From the NCBI GenBank assembly GCA_947172415.1, contig OX359191.1:4154001-4218000 (forward strand): a DNA stretch of 64,000 bases, written 5' to 3'. Positions 32,762-48,058 of the stretch are shown here, one piece after another. Source of the stretch: Chondrosia reniformis (Eukaryota; Porifera; Demospongiae; Chondrillida; Chondrillidae). Below the pieces are notes generated by a model. It saw nothing but the letters and a program-made list of their open reading frames with translations. It was not told where the DNA came from and ran no database searches. Position 1 is the stretch's first letter. Each line of letters begins with the position of its first letter. Position numbers and translations under genes: made by a program.

Positions 32762-35152
32762 ATAGTACATATAAATAGTATGTACAACTAGTATATATAA
32801 CTAGTACAAACACACCCAGTACATACAAATGTAACGAGTACATATAAGTAGTACATACAACTAGTACATATAACTAGTGCACATAACTAATACATATGAA
32901 TAGTATATACACATATAACTAGTACATAAATATAGTACATACAACTAGTACAGAAAACTAGTTCAAACAAAAAACAAACAAGTAGTTCATAGAACTGGTT
33001 AATTCCTAGTACCTAGTATAACTTGTACTAGAACCTAAAACTAGTTCAAACATCTAGTACATACAACTAGTACATGCAAATAGTACATAAAAGAGTACAC
33101 ACAACTAGTACATATAACTAGTACATACAATAATTACCCAATACTTATACATTCAACTAGTAGAAATAACTCCTACATTCGACTAGTACATACAAATTGT
33201 ATTGAGTACATACAACTAGTTCATAAAACTAGTTCATACAAGTAGTACATGCAACAAGTATCTAGTATATACAACTACAACCTACCTAGTACATAGTATA
33301 AGTAGTACAAGAATCAACAACTGGTACATACATAAAGTACATACAACTAGTATTTACAACTAATACTTACAACTAGAAACTAGTAACTAGTACATACCTA
33401 GTGCATACAATTAGTACATACAACTAGTACCCAGAACTATATAGCACTTAAAACTGGTTCATACAACTTGTACATAACTAGTACCAACAATTAGTACATA
33501 CAACTGAGTTAAAACAATTAGAACATACAACCACTATATACACCTAGTATATACAATTTGTACATACAACTAGTACATACCCCTACTACATATAGCTAGT
33601 AAATACACATACCTTGTAATTATAAATAGTACACACAACTAGTACATACAACCAGTACATAAAACTAGTCCTTAAAACTAGTACATACAACTAGAAACTA
33701 GTATATACAACTAGTTCACAGAATGAGTACATAATTCTAGAACGTACAACTTGTATATTCAACTAGTACATAACTACTACACACAACTAGGAAAAACAAG
33801 TAGGACATATAAATAGTACATACACCTACTACATATAACTAGTACATACACTTTTACCTAATAATTATAAATAGTACATACAACTAGTACATACAACAAT
33901 TACATCCAATTAGTATATACTACATACAACTAGTACCTTCCTAGCACCTAGTGTAACTAGTACAAGAACCTACCGCTTGTACATACAACTAGTACATATA
34001 ACTAGAACATAAAACCAGTACATAGCTAGTACATACAACCAGTATATAAATACAACTAGTACATACAACTAGTACCTACTACTAGTAAATATAACTAGTA
34101 CTAGTCCATACAACTAGTACATACAACTAGTACTTGAAATTACTTCATATAACTAGTACACACATCTACCACATATAACAATTACATAAAAATGTAACTA
34201 GTACATATAAATAGTACATAAACATACTACGAACAAGAAGTCCATACAACTACTAGTACATAGAACGAGTACATAAAACTAGGATCTATAACTAGTACAC
34301 ACCTTCTACACACCTTCTACATATAATTAGTACATGTGAATAGTGCATCCATATAGTATATATAACTAGTACATAAAACTAGTACATGCAACTAGAAACT
34401 AGTACATACAACTATTATATACATAAAACTAGTACATTTAACTAAATCATACAACTATTATATACAAACAACTAGTTCATACAACTAGTATTTACAATTA
34501 GGTCGTCCAACTAGTTCCCAGAACTTTTAACTAGTACATATAACCAGTACATGCAACTAGTACATTCAACTAGTACATGCAACTAGTGCATATAACTAGT
34601 ACATTCAACTAGTACATACAACTAGGACAAACAACTAGTATATATAACTAGTACATACACCAACTACATATAACTAGTAAATACACATATACCTTGTAAT
34701 TATAAACCGTACATACAACTAGTACATACAGATAGTGCATACAACTAGTATATATAACTAGATCACAAACATATAACTACTACATACATATAACTGATAC
34801 TTATAAATAGTATATGCCCATAGTACATACAAATAGTAGATACAAATAGTTCATACATCTGCTACATATAACTAGTACCTACAACTAGTAAATATAAATA
34901 GAACTAGTTCATAAAACTAGTGCATACAAATAGTACATATAACTATAGTTAGTTCTAGTACACACAACTAGTAAATACAACTAGTACTTTCAACTAGTAC
35001 ATATAACTGGTACACACACCTACTACATATAACTAATACATAAAAATTTAACTAGTTCAAATAAATAATGCATCCACATAGTACATACAACTAATACATA
35101 AAACTAGTAAATACAATTTGAAACTATTACATCCAACTATTATATATATAAA
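32762..35152 (+). repeat. 13-bp ACTAGT minisatellite, + orientation
   Basis: Includes markers ACAAACAAGTAGTTC (32975) and GAATCAACAACTGG (33310), and AACTGAGTTAAAACAATTAG (33505), which is the inverse of a word at ~16190 on the left. No gene is seen. Confidence 0.94.
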
Positions 35153-35420
35153 AGAAGTATTTCGAGTTTAAAAACTCATGGGGCTGCGGCCCCCCGAATT
35201 AACTCGAACTACTTGGCCGCATCATTGGGATTTGATATATACATTCGGAATACTAACATTTGAGGACGCTTGAGTGTCCTGAACTTTATAAATAACGATG
35301 GAAAAGCTTCGTTAACCAAAGCTTCCTGAACGCCGCCATTTGCAAAAACGATGTATTGACGTATAAATTAAGTGTTACAAAACTTGAGTATGAACTCATA
35401 TTATACATAATACAGCCCCT
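35153..35420 (+). mobile_element. ~0.4-kb dispersed repeat, copy 3 of 3 (shorter)
   Basis: Matches 29991 onward through the GCCGCCATTTGCAAAAAC word, then ends about 100 bp earlier than the other copies near ATACAGCCCCTAATAAG. It lies outside the palindrome, so the repeat is truly dispersed. Confidence 0.7.
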
Positions 35421-38400
35421 AATAAGTACATTTAACTAGTACATACAACTGGTATATGCATACAACTAGAACATACAACTAGTACATAAAATTAATAGGT
35501 ACAACTAGTTCATACAACTAGTAACTAGTACATATAACTAGTACTTGCGACTAGTACATACAACCAGCTAATACAGCTAGTACATACAAGTAATACATGT
35601 ACCAAGTACATGTATTAATATATATAGTACATAGAAATAGTACGTAAAACTAGTATATACAACTAGTACAAACAACTAGTACGTACAACCAGTACATACA
35701 AATATAACGAGTCCATATACGTAGTACATACAACTAGTACATACAACTAGACATATAAGTAGTAAATACAACTAGTACATATAACTAGTACATATAACTA
35801 GTACATACAACTAGTGTCTAGTATATACAACTAGTTCCTCCCTAGTACCTAGCATAATTAGGATTAGAACCATCAACTAGTATATACTACTAGTACAAGC
35901 AACTAGTTCATGCAACTAGTACATATAACTAGTACATATAGGTATTACATATGACTAATACATACACATATAATTAGCACATAAATATAGTACATACAAG
36001 TAGTACAGAAAACTAGTTAACACAAACAAACAAGTAGTTCATAGAACTAGTTCATTCCTAGTACCTAGTATAACTTGCAATAGAACCTAAAATTAGTTCA
36101 AACATCTAGTATATACAACTAGTACATACAACTAGTACATAAAAATGGTACATACAACAATTACACATTACTTATACATTCAACTAGTACAAATAACTAC
36201 TACATTCGACTAGTAGATACAAATAGTATTGGGTGCTAACAACTAGTACATACAACTAGTACATACAACTAGAAACTAGCGACTAGTACATACCTAGTAC
36301 ATACAATTAGTACACAGAACTAGTTCAAAAAATTAGAACGTACAACTACAACATTCACCTAGTACATACAACTAATACATACAAATAGTACATACAGCTA
36401 GTCCATACAAGTTGTACATAAAACTAGTTCATACAACTAATACATGCAACAAGTATCTAGTACATACAAATAGAATCTACCTAGTACATAGTATAACTAG
36501 TACAACAACTGGTACATACACATAGTACATACAACTAGTACTTATAACTAATACTTACAACTAGAAACTAGTAAATGCTACTAGTTTATAGAACGAGTAC
36601 AAAATACTATATAGAACATACAACTTGAATATACATCTAGTACATAGCTAATATTAACAACTAGTATGTACATACAACTATTAAGTACAACTGGTACATA
36701 ACTAGTACATAGAAATAGTACATACAACTAGTACATACCAAATAGTACACACACCTAGCACATACAATTTGTACATACAACTAGTACATTCAACTAGTCC
36801 ATATAACTAGGACAAACAACTAGGACATATAAGTAGTACATACACCTACTTTATAAAACTAGTACATACACATATACCTAGTAATTACAAGTAGTACATA
36901 AATCTAGTATATTCAACTAGAAACTGGTATATACAACTAGTATATATATAAACACTAGTACATTTAACTAGTACATAAAACTAATATATACATACAAAGA
37001 GTACATACAATTAGTACATAGAATTAGTAGGTACAACTAGTTCACACAACTAGGAACTAGTACATCTAACTAGTACATGCAACTATAACATACAACTAGT
37101 ACATACAACTAGCACCTACAACTAGGAAATATAACTAGTATTAGTACATACAACTAGTACAATTACACACAACTGGTACATGCAACTAGTACATACAATT
37201 AGTAACTAGTACATACAACTAGCAATTCGCTATTACCTAATATGACTAGGACTTGAACCTACAACTAGTACATTCAACTAGTAAATACAACTAGTTCATA
37301 AAACTAGTATACAGCTAGTACAAAGAACTAGTGCATACATAGAGTACATACAACTAATACATTCCATTTAGTACACACACTTAGGATATACAATTAGTAC
37401 ATACAACTAGTATATACATACAACAAGTACATACAACTAGTATATAATACTAGTTCACAAACATATAACAACTAGTAAATATAAATAGAACTAGTTCATA
37501 AAACTAGTGCATACAACTAGTACATGCAATACGTACATACAACTAGTACATCGTAACAATACACACAAATAGAATATACAACTAGTACATACAACTAGTA
37601 CATTCAACTAGAACATATAACTAGTACAAACAACTAGGACATATAACTAGTACATACACCTACTACATACAACTAGTACATACACATATACCTAGTAATT
37701 ATAAACAGTACTTACAACTAGTACCTTGAACGGGTACATAAAACTAGTACATACAACTAGAAACTAGTCCATACAACTAATATATACATAACACTAGTAC
37801 ATTTAACTAGTACATAAAATTAGTATATACATACAAAGAGTACATACAACTAGTACATAAAATTCGTAGGTACAACTAGTTTTTAAAATTAGTAACTAGT
37901 AAATATAATTCTTACATGTGACTAGTACATACAACTGGAACATACAACTAGTGCTTGCAACTAGTACATAGAACTAGGACATATAACTTGTACATACACG
38001 TATACCTAGTAAATGTAAATAGTACATACAAATAGTACATACAGCTAGCGTTACAACAAGTAAATATAATTAGTACACACACATATAAATAGAACATACA
38101 AATAGTAAATACAACTAGTACATACAACTAGTACGTACAACTGGTACATACAACTAGTATATACATACAACTATATAGTACACAGAACTTGTACTTACAA
38201 TTAGCACATGCAACTACTACATACATCTAATACATACAACTAGTACCTAAAACTAGTAAATTAAGCTAGTTCTAGTACATACAACTAGTACATACAACTA
38301 GTACTTTCAACTAGTACATATAACTAGTACAAACATCTACTACATATAACTATTACATAAAAATATAACTAGTTCAAATAAATAGTGCATCCACATAGTA

Positions 38401-41400
38401 CATACAACAAGTTCATAAAACTAGTATATAGCTAGTACTAAGAACTAGTGCATACATCTTGTACAAACAACTGGTTCATATCTACTATATAAAACTAGTA
38501 CATATAACTAGTATGTAGAATTAGTACTTACAACCAGCTAATACAGCTTGTACATACAAGTAGTACATATGCCTAGTACATACACATATATATAGAATAT
38601 ATAAATAGTACGTACAACTAGTATATATAACTAGTACAAACAACTAGTACATACACCCAGTACATACAATTGTAACGAGTACATATAAGTAGTACATACA
38701 ACTAGTGCATACAATTAGTACACACAAATAGTACATACAGCTAGTAAATATAACTAGTACATACTACTAGTACATACAACTAGTACATATAACTGGTACA
38801 TAAACCTAGTACATATAAAGAGTACACCCAACTAGTTCATAAAACTAGTTCATACAACTAGTACATGCAACAGGTATCTAGTACATACAACTAGAACCTA
38901 CCTAGTACATAGTATAAATAGTACAAGAATCAACAACTGGTACATACACATAGTACATACAACTAGTACTTACATCTAGTGCATACAACTAATACATACA
39001 ACTAGACTATACAACTATTAACTAGTACATACAACTAGTACATAAATTTAATAGTTACAACTAGTTCATACAACTAGTAACTAGTACATATTACTAGTAC
39101 ATGCGACTAGAACATACAACTAGTCCAAACACATAGTACATACAACTAGTTCCTAAAACTAGTATACAGCTAGTACAAAGTACTAGTGCATACATCTTGT
39201 ACATACATCTGGTTCTATCTACTACATATAACAAGTACATACAACTATTACATATAATTAGTACATACAACCAGCTAAAACAGCTTGTACATGCAAGTAG
39301 TACATATACCTAGTACATTCACATATATTTAGTATATATAAATAGTACGTACAACTAGTATATATGACTAGTACAAACAACTCGTACACACACCCAGTAC
39401 ATACAAATGTAACGAGTACATATAAGTAGTACATACAACTAGTATATACAACTTATACATATAAACAGTACATGCAACTAGTACATACAACTAGTACATA
39501 TAACTAGTACACATAACTAGTACATACAACTAGTGTCTAGTATATATAACTAGTTCCTCCCTAGTACCTAGTATAATTAGGATTAGAACCTTCAACTAGT
39601 ATATACTACTAGTACATACAACTAGTACATGCAACAAGTATTTAGTACATACAACTAGAACCTACCTAGTACATAGTATAACTAGTACAAGAATCAACAA
39701 CTGGAACACGCACATAGTACATACAACTAGTACTTTAAACTAGTGCACGCAACTAGTACATACAACTAGGCTATACAACTATTAACTAGTACACACAACT
39801 AGTATATGCAAATAGGACATACGAATCGTACTTGCAACTAATATATACAACTAGTACCTACAACTAGTACATATAACTGGAACTAGAACATAAAACTAGA
39901 ACATACAACTACTACTAACAACTATTAACGAGTACATACAACTAGTACATTCAACTAGTCCAAATAACTAGGACAAACAACTAGGATATATAACTAGTAC
40001 ATCCATCTACTACATACAACTAGTACATACTATTTACAATTAGGTCGTACAACTAGTTCACACAACCATTAACCAGTACATACAACTAGTAACTGGTACA
40101 TATAACTAATACATCCAACTAGTACATATAACTAGGACAAACAACTAGGATATATAACTAGTACATACACCAACTACATATAACTAGTAAATACACATAT
40201 ACCATATAATTATAAATAATACATACAACTAGTACATACAGCTAGTGCATACAACTAGTATATACAACTAGTTCACAAACATATAACCACTACATTCATA
40301 TAACTGGTACTTTTATATTGTACATACACATAGCACATATATATAAACAGTAGATAAAAATAGTACATACATTTGCTACATTTAACTAGTACTAACAACT
40401 AGAACATACAACTAGTACAAACAACTAGGACATATAACTAGTACATACACCTACTATATATATCTAGAACATACACGTATACCTAGTAAATGTAAATAGT
40501 GCATACAATTACTACATACAGCTAGCGCATACAACTAGTACATATAACTAGTACACACACATATAAATAGAACATACAAATAGTAAATACAACTAGTACA
40601 TACAACTAGTACATACAACTAGTACATTCAACTAGTATCTAGTATATACAACTAGAACATACAACTAGTACATAGCTAGTAATAACAACTAGTATATACA
40701 TACAACTAGTACACAGAACTTGTACATACAATTAGCACATGCAACTCCTCCATACAACTAATACATAATACTAGTACCTAAAACTAGTAAATATAGCTAG
40801 TTCTAGTACATATAACTAGTACACACACCTATTACATATAACTAATGCATAAAAATATAACTAGTTCAAATAAATAGTGAATCCACATAGTACATACAAC
40901 AAGTACATAAAACTAGTAAATACAACTGGAAACTAATACATACAACTAATATATATATAAAATTAGTACATTTAGCTAGTATATACAACTGGTATATACA
41001 TACAACTAGTTCATCCAACTAGTAACTAGTACATATAACTTGTACATGCGACTAGTACATACAACTAGTACATACAAGTAGTACAGACAACTAGTGTCTA
41101 GTATATACAACTAGTACCTCCCTAGTACCTAGTATAATTAGGACTAGAACCTACAACTAGTATATACCACAAGTACATACAACTAGCACATACAACTAGT
41201 ACATATAACTAGTACATATGACTAGTACATACACAAATAATTAGCACATAAATATAGTACATGCAACTAGTGCAGAAAACTAGTTCACACAAACAAACAA
41301 GTAGCTCATAGAACTAGTTCATTCATTTAATAAGTACATACAACAATTACAAACTACTTATACATTCAACTAGTACAAATTACTAATATATTCGACTAGT

Positions 41401-43099
41401 ACATATAAATAGTATTGAGTACATACAACTAGTCCATACAACTAGTACATATAACTAGTACATTCAACTAGTACATACAACTAGGACAAACAACTAGTAT
41501 ATATAACTAGTACATACACCAACTACATATAACTAGTAAATACACATATACCTTGTAATTATAAATAGTACATACAACTAGTACATACAGCTAGTGCATA
41601 CAACTAGTATATATAACTAGTTCACAAACATATAACTACTACATACATATAACTGGTACTTATAAATAGTACATACACATAGTACATACAAATAGTACAT
41701 TCAACTTGAACATACAACGAGTACAAACAACTAGGATATATAACTAGTACATACACCTACTAAATACAACTAGTTCATACACATATACCTAGTAAATATA
41801 AATAGTACATACAACTAGTGCATACAACAAGAAATTAGTCCATACAACTAGTCCATACAACGAGTATATATATAACACTAGTACATTTAACTAGACATAA
41901 AACTTGTATATACATACAAAGAGTACATTCAACTAGTACATAATATTAGTATGTACAACTAATTCACACAACTAGTACATACAACAAATTCATAAACCTA
42001 ATATATAGCTAGTACAAACAACTAGTGCATACATCTTGTACTTACAACTGGTTCATATCTAGTTCATACAACTAATACATACAACTAGTACATGCAACTA
42101 GTACATACAATTAGTACATACAACTACCACATACAACTTGTACATACAACTAGCACCTAGAACTAGTAAATATAACTAGTATTAGTACATACAACTAGTA
42201 GATAGAATTAGTACATACAACCAGCACATACAGCCAGTACGTACAAGTAGTACATATACCTAGTACATAAACATATAAATAGTACATACAACTAGTACAA
42301 TTACATAGAACGGGTACATACAACTAGTACATACAATTAGTATCTAGACTTCAACCTACAACTAGTACATACAACTAGTACATACAACTAGTATATACGA
42401 TTAGTACAAAAAACTAATTCAAACAAACAAACAAGTAGTATATAGAACAAGTTCCTTCCTAGTTCCTAGTATAACTTCTACAACTAGTTCAAAAAACTAG
42501 TAAATACAACTAGTACATACAAGTAGTCACTAGTACATACAACTAATACATACAACTAGTACATATAAATACTACATTTGATTGGAACATAGTATCGAGT
42601 TCATACAACTACTATATACAGTTAGAACATTCAACTAGTATATACAACTACTACATAAAGTACATACAACTAGTACATAGCTACTACATACAACTAGTAT
42701 ATACATAAAACTAGTGCATACAACTAATACATACAATTAGTACATACAACTACTACATCCAACTACTACATACAACCAGTACCTACAACTAGTTAATATT
42801 ACTAGTACTAGTACATAGAACTAGTACATACATCTAATATGTTCAAATAGTCCTAACAACTAGTACATACAACTAATGCCTACTTAGTACCTAATATAAG
42901 AAGTACTAGAACCTACAACTAGTACATACAGCTAGTGGATACACGTAGTACAGGCAACTTGTATATACAAAAGTTACATACAACTACTACATATAACCAG
43001 TACATACACATATAACTAGTATTTAAAAATAGTACATACACCTAGTACAACCAACAAGTACATACAAAACGTACATACAACTACTACATACAACTAGTA

Positions 43100-43400
43100 C
43101 ACACAACTACATACAACTAGTATATGCATACAACTAGTACGTTCAACTGGTACATAACTAGTACATACAACTTGTACATAGTGTAACCAAAAGCTCTCTT
43201 TAGGTTTAGTTCCCCTATAGGCTCTTTTTACAGAATAGGCATATAGCACGTAGGAAAATGGTATCCTAGATTTTTCATAGTGTGAGTACATAAAACTAGC
43301 ATATACAACTACTACATATACAACAAACTAGTATATACATACAACTAGAACATAGCTAATACTTACAATTAGTATATACATACAACTGGTTCATACAACT
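43100..43400 (+). repeat. Segmental duplication within satellite, left copy
   Basis: Matches 46140-46480, including the embedded Penelope-like tail and its flanks, so the tail was copied together with satellite rather than inserted twice. Confidence 0.8.
43189..43279 (+). mobile_element. Penelope-like 3' tail fragment, ~90 bp
   Basis: AAAGCTCTCTTTAGGTTTAG through GATTTTTCATA matches the end of the element at 55016-57396 (57307-57396). ATAGTGT occurs at both edges (43179 and 43278), consistent with a short target-site duplication of an extremely 5'-truncated copy. Confidence 0.8.
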
Positions 43401-46139
43401 AGTACTAACAAATAGTACATACAACTACTACATCCAACTACTACATCCAACTACTACATACAACCAGTACCTACATCTAGTAATTATAACTAGTACCAGT
43501 ACATAGTACTAGTACATACAAAAACTACATACAACTAGTATATACAACTAGAAACTAGTACATACCACTAATTCATAGAACGAGTACATACACATATACC
43601 TAGAAAATATAAATAGTACATTCAACTAGTACATACAGCTAGTGCATACAACTAGTACATATAACTAGTACACAAACATATAACTAGTACATGCAGATAG
43701 TAAATACAACTAGAACATACAACTAGGACGTACAACTAGTACATGCAAATAGTACATGCAACTAGTATCTAGTACATACAACTAGAACATACATCTATTT
43801 CAAAGCTAGTACATTCAACTAGTATAAACATACAACTAGTACACAGAACGTGTACATACAATTGGCACATATATACAACTAGTACTTTCAACTAGTACAT
43901 ATAACAAGTTCACACACCTACTACATTTAACTAGTACATACAACTGGTATATACATACAACTAGTACATACAACTAGCACATACAAGCAGTACATAAAAT
44001 TCGTAGGCACCACTAGTTCATAAAATTAGTAACTAGTAAATATAATTAGTACATGCGACTAGTACATACAACTAGTACAAACAACTAGTACATGCAACTA
44101 GTACATACAACTATGACATATAACTAGTACATACACCTACTACATATATCTGGTACATACACGTATACCTAGTAAATGTAAATAGTACATACAACTAGTA
44201 CATATAGCTAGCGCATACAACTAGTACCTATAACTAGTAACCACAGATATAAATAGTTCATACAAATAGTAAATATAACTGGTACATACACCTAGTACAT
44301 ACAACTAGTATATAGTACATACAACTAGAACCTACAACTAGTATAGGGCTAGTATATACAACTAGTATATACATACAACTAGTGCATATGAATAGTACAT
44401 ACAACTAATGTCTAGTATATACAATTAGTACCTCCCTAGTCCCTAGTATAATTAGGACTAGAACCTACAATTAGTATATACTACTAGTACATGCGACTAG
44501 TACTTGCAACTAGTACATATAACTAGTACATATAACTATTACATTTGACTAGCACCTACACATATAATTAGTACATAAATATAGTACATACAACTAGTAC
44601 AGAAAACTAGTTCACACAAACAAACAAGTAGTTCCTAGAACTAGTTCATTCCTAGTACCTAGTAAAACTTGCACTAGAACTTAAAACTAGTTAAAACATC
44701 TAATACATACAACTGGTACATACAAATAGTACATACAACCAGTACATATAACTAGTACATACAACAATTACCCACTACTTATACATTCAACTAGTACAAA
44801 TGACTACTACATTCGACTAGTACATACAAATAGTATTGAGTACATACAACTAGTACATACAACTAGTGCATACAAGTAGTACACACAAATAGTACCTACA
44901 GCTAGTTAATATTACTAGTTCATATGACTAGTACATACAAATAGTACATACAAATAGTACATAAAAGTTGTACATAAAACTAGTACATACAACTGGTGCC
45001 CAGAACTAGGACTTAAAACTAATTCATATAACTAGTACATACAAATAGTACATAGAACTAGTTCAAAAAATTAGAACATACAACTACTACATACACCTAG
45101 TATATACAATTTGTACATTCAATTAGTATATACAAATAGTACATACAACTAGTACATACAACTAGACTATACAACTATTAACTAGTACATACAACTAGTA
45201 CATATAAATAGGACATACGAATCTTACTTGCAACTAATAAATACAACTAGTACCTACAACTAGTACATATAACTGGAACTAGTACATAAAACTAGTACAT
45301 ACAACTACTACTAACAACTAGTAACGAGTACATACAACTAGTACATTGAACTAGAACGCACAACATTTCCATGCAACTAGTACATGCAACTTGTACATAC
45401 AATTAGTAGATAAAATTAGTACATATAACTAGTAAATAGTACAATCAGCTAGGACAAACAACTGGTACATACAACTAGGACATACAACTGGTATATACAA
45501 CTAGGTCATATAACTACTTTATATAACAAGTACATACAAGTAGTTTCTAGTACATATAACTACATAGTCCCTCCCTAGTACCTAGTTTAAGTAGTACTAG
45601 AACCTACAACTAGTACATACAATTATTGCATACAATTAGTACACACAAATAGTACATACAGCTAGTAAATATAACTAGTACATACCACTAGTACATAAAA
45701 CTAGTAGATATAACTGGTACATATAACTAGTACATATAAAGAGTACACACAACTAATTCATAAAACTAGTTCATACAACTAGTACATGCAACAAGTATCT
45801 AGTACATACAAATAATATTTACCTAGGACATAGTATAACTAGTACAAGAATCAACAACTGGTACATACACATAGTACATACAACTAGTACATATAACTAG
45901 TACTTACAACTAGAAACTAGTAAATACTACTAGTTCATAGAACTAGTACATAATACTATATAGAACATACAACTTGAATATACATCTAGTACATAGCTAA
46001 TCTTAACAACTAGTATATAGATACAACTATTACATACAAATGGTACATAAATAGTACATCGAAATAGTACATACAACTAGTACATATCAAATAGTACATA
46101 CACCTAGTTCATAGAGTGCATAATACTAGAACATACAAC

Positions 46140-46480
46140 TTGTATATACAACTAGTACATAGCAACTACATACAACTAGTATATACATACAACTAGTATG
46201 TTCAACTGGTACATAACTTGAACATACAACTTGTACATAACTAGTACATACAACTTGTACATAGTGTAACCAAAAGCTCTCTTTAGGTTTAGTTCCCCTA
46301 TAGGCTCTTTTTACAGAATAGGCATATAGCACGTAGGAAAATGATAATTCTTAGATTTTTCATAGTGTGAGTACATAACACTAGCATATACAACTACTAC
46401 ATAAACAACAAACTAGTATATACATACAACTAGAACATAGCTAGTACTTACAATTAGTATATACATACAACTGGTACATA
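46140..46480 (+). repeat. Segmental duplication within satellite, right copy
   Basis: Second copy of 43100-43400, with extra satellite monomers on the left of the tail. Confidence 0.8.
46273..46364 (+). mobile_element. Penelope-like 3' tail fragment, duplicated copy
   Basis: Same ~90-bp tail and same ATAGTGT edges as at 43189-43279. It differs by a few bases (GATAATTCTTAG in place of GGTATCCTAG). Confidence 0.8.
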
Positions 46481-48058
46481 CAACTAGTACAAACAATATT
46501 AACAACTAGTATATAGATACAACTATTACGTACAACTGGTACATAACTAGTACATGGAAATAGTACATACAACTTGTACATACCAAATAGTACACACACC
46601 TAGCACATACAATTAGTACATACAACTAGTACAATCAACTAGTCCATACAACTAGGACAAACAACTAGGACATATATCTAGTACATACATCTACTACATT
46701 TAACTAGTAAATACACATATACCTAGTTATTATGAATAGTACATACAACTAGTACATACAGCTGGTGCATACAACTATTACATATAACTAGTAAACAAAC
46801 ATATAACCAGTAAATACATATATAACTGGCACTTAAAAATAGTACATACACATAGTACATACAATTAGTACATACAACAAGTACATACAACTATAAACTA
46901 GCACATACAATTGGTTAATAGAACGAGTACATAATACTAGAACATAAAACTTGTATATACAACTAGTGCATAGCTATTATTTACAACTAGTATATACATA
47001 CAACTAGTACATACAACAGGTACATAACTAGTACCTACAACTACTAAATATAACTAAGACTAGTACATAAAACCAGTGAATACAACTAGTACATACAATT
47101 ATTACATACAACTAGTACATGCAACTAGCACATACACCTACTACATATAACTAGTAAATACACATACCTTGTAATTATAAATAGAACATACAACTAGAAG
47201 ATAAAAGTAGTACATAAAATTAGCATCTTCTACATACAACTAGTACCTTCCTAGCACCTGGTATAACTAGTAAGAGAACCTACCATTTGTACATACAACT
47301 AGTACATACGACTAGAACATACAACCAGTACATAGCTAGTACATACAACTAGTATATACATACAACTAGTACATACAACTAGTATCTACAACTAGTAAAT
47401 ATACCTAGTACTAGTCCATACAACTAGTACATACAACTAGTACTTGCAATTAGTACATATAACTAGTGCACACATCTACCACATATAACTAATACATAAA
47501 AATATAACTAGTACGTATAAATAGTACATAAACATAGTACATACAAGTAGTTCATACAACTACTAGTACATAGAACGAGTACATAAAACTAGGACTTATA
47601 ACTAGTAAACACCTACTACATATAATTAGTACATAAATATATAACTAGTACATATGAATAGTGCATCCATATAGTATATATAACTAGTACATAAAACTAG
47701 TACATGCAACTAGAAACTAGTATATACAACTAGAAACCAGTACATACAACTAATATGTACATAAAGCTAGTACGTTTAACTAGTTCATACAACTATTATA
47801 TACAAACAACTAGTTCATACAGCTAGTATTTACAATTAGGTCATACAAGTAGTTCACACAACTATTAACTAGTACATATATATAACCAGTACATGAAACT
47901 AGTACATACAACTAGTTCATACAACTAGTATTCACAATTAGTACATTCAATTAGTCCATACAACTAGGACAAAAAACTAGGATATATATCTAGTACATAC
48001 ACCAACTACATATAACTAGTAAATAAACATATACCTAGTAATTATAGATAGTACATAT

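Larger units (their letters stand above)
35421..48058 (+). repeat. 13-bp ACTAGT minisatellite, + orientation, long block
   Basis: About 12.6 kb of uninterrupted satellite apart from two ~90-bp Penelope-like tails. Marker variants recur as multi-monomer higher-order units: GAATCAACAACTGG near 38928, 39682 and 45848; CAAACAAACAAGTAG near 36013, 41290, 42420 and 44613; CCTTGTAATTATAAATAG at several places. No gene is seen on either strand. Confidence 0.95.
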
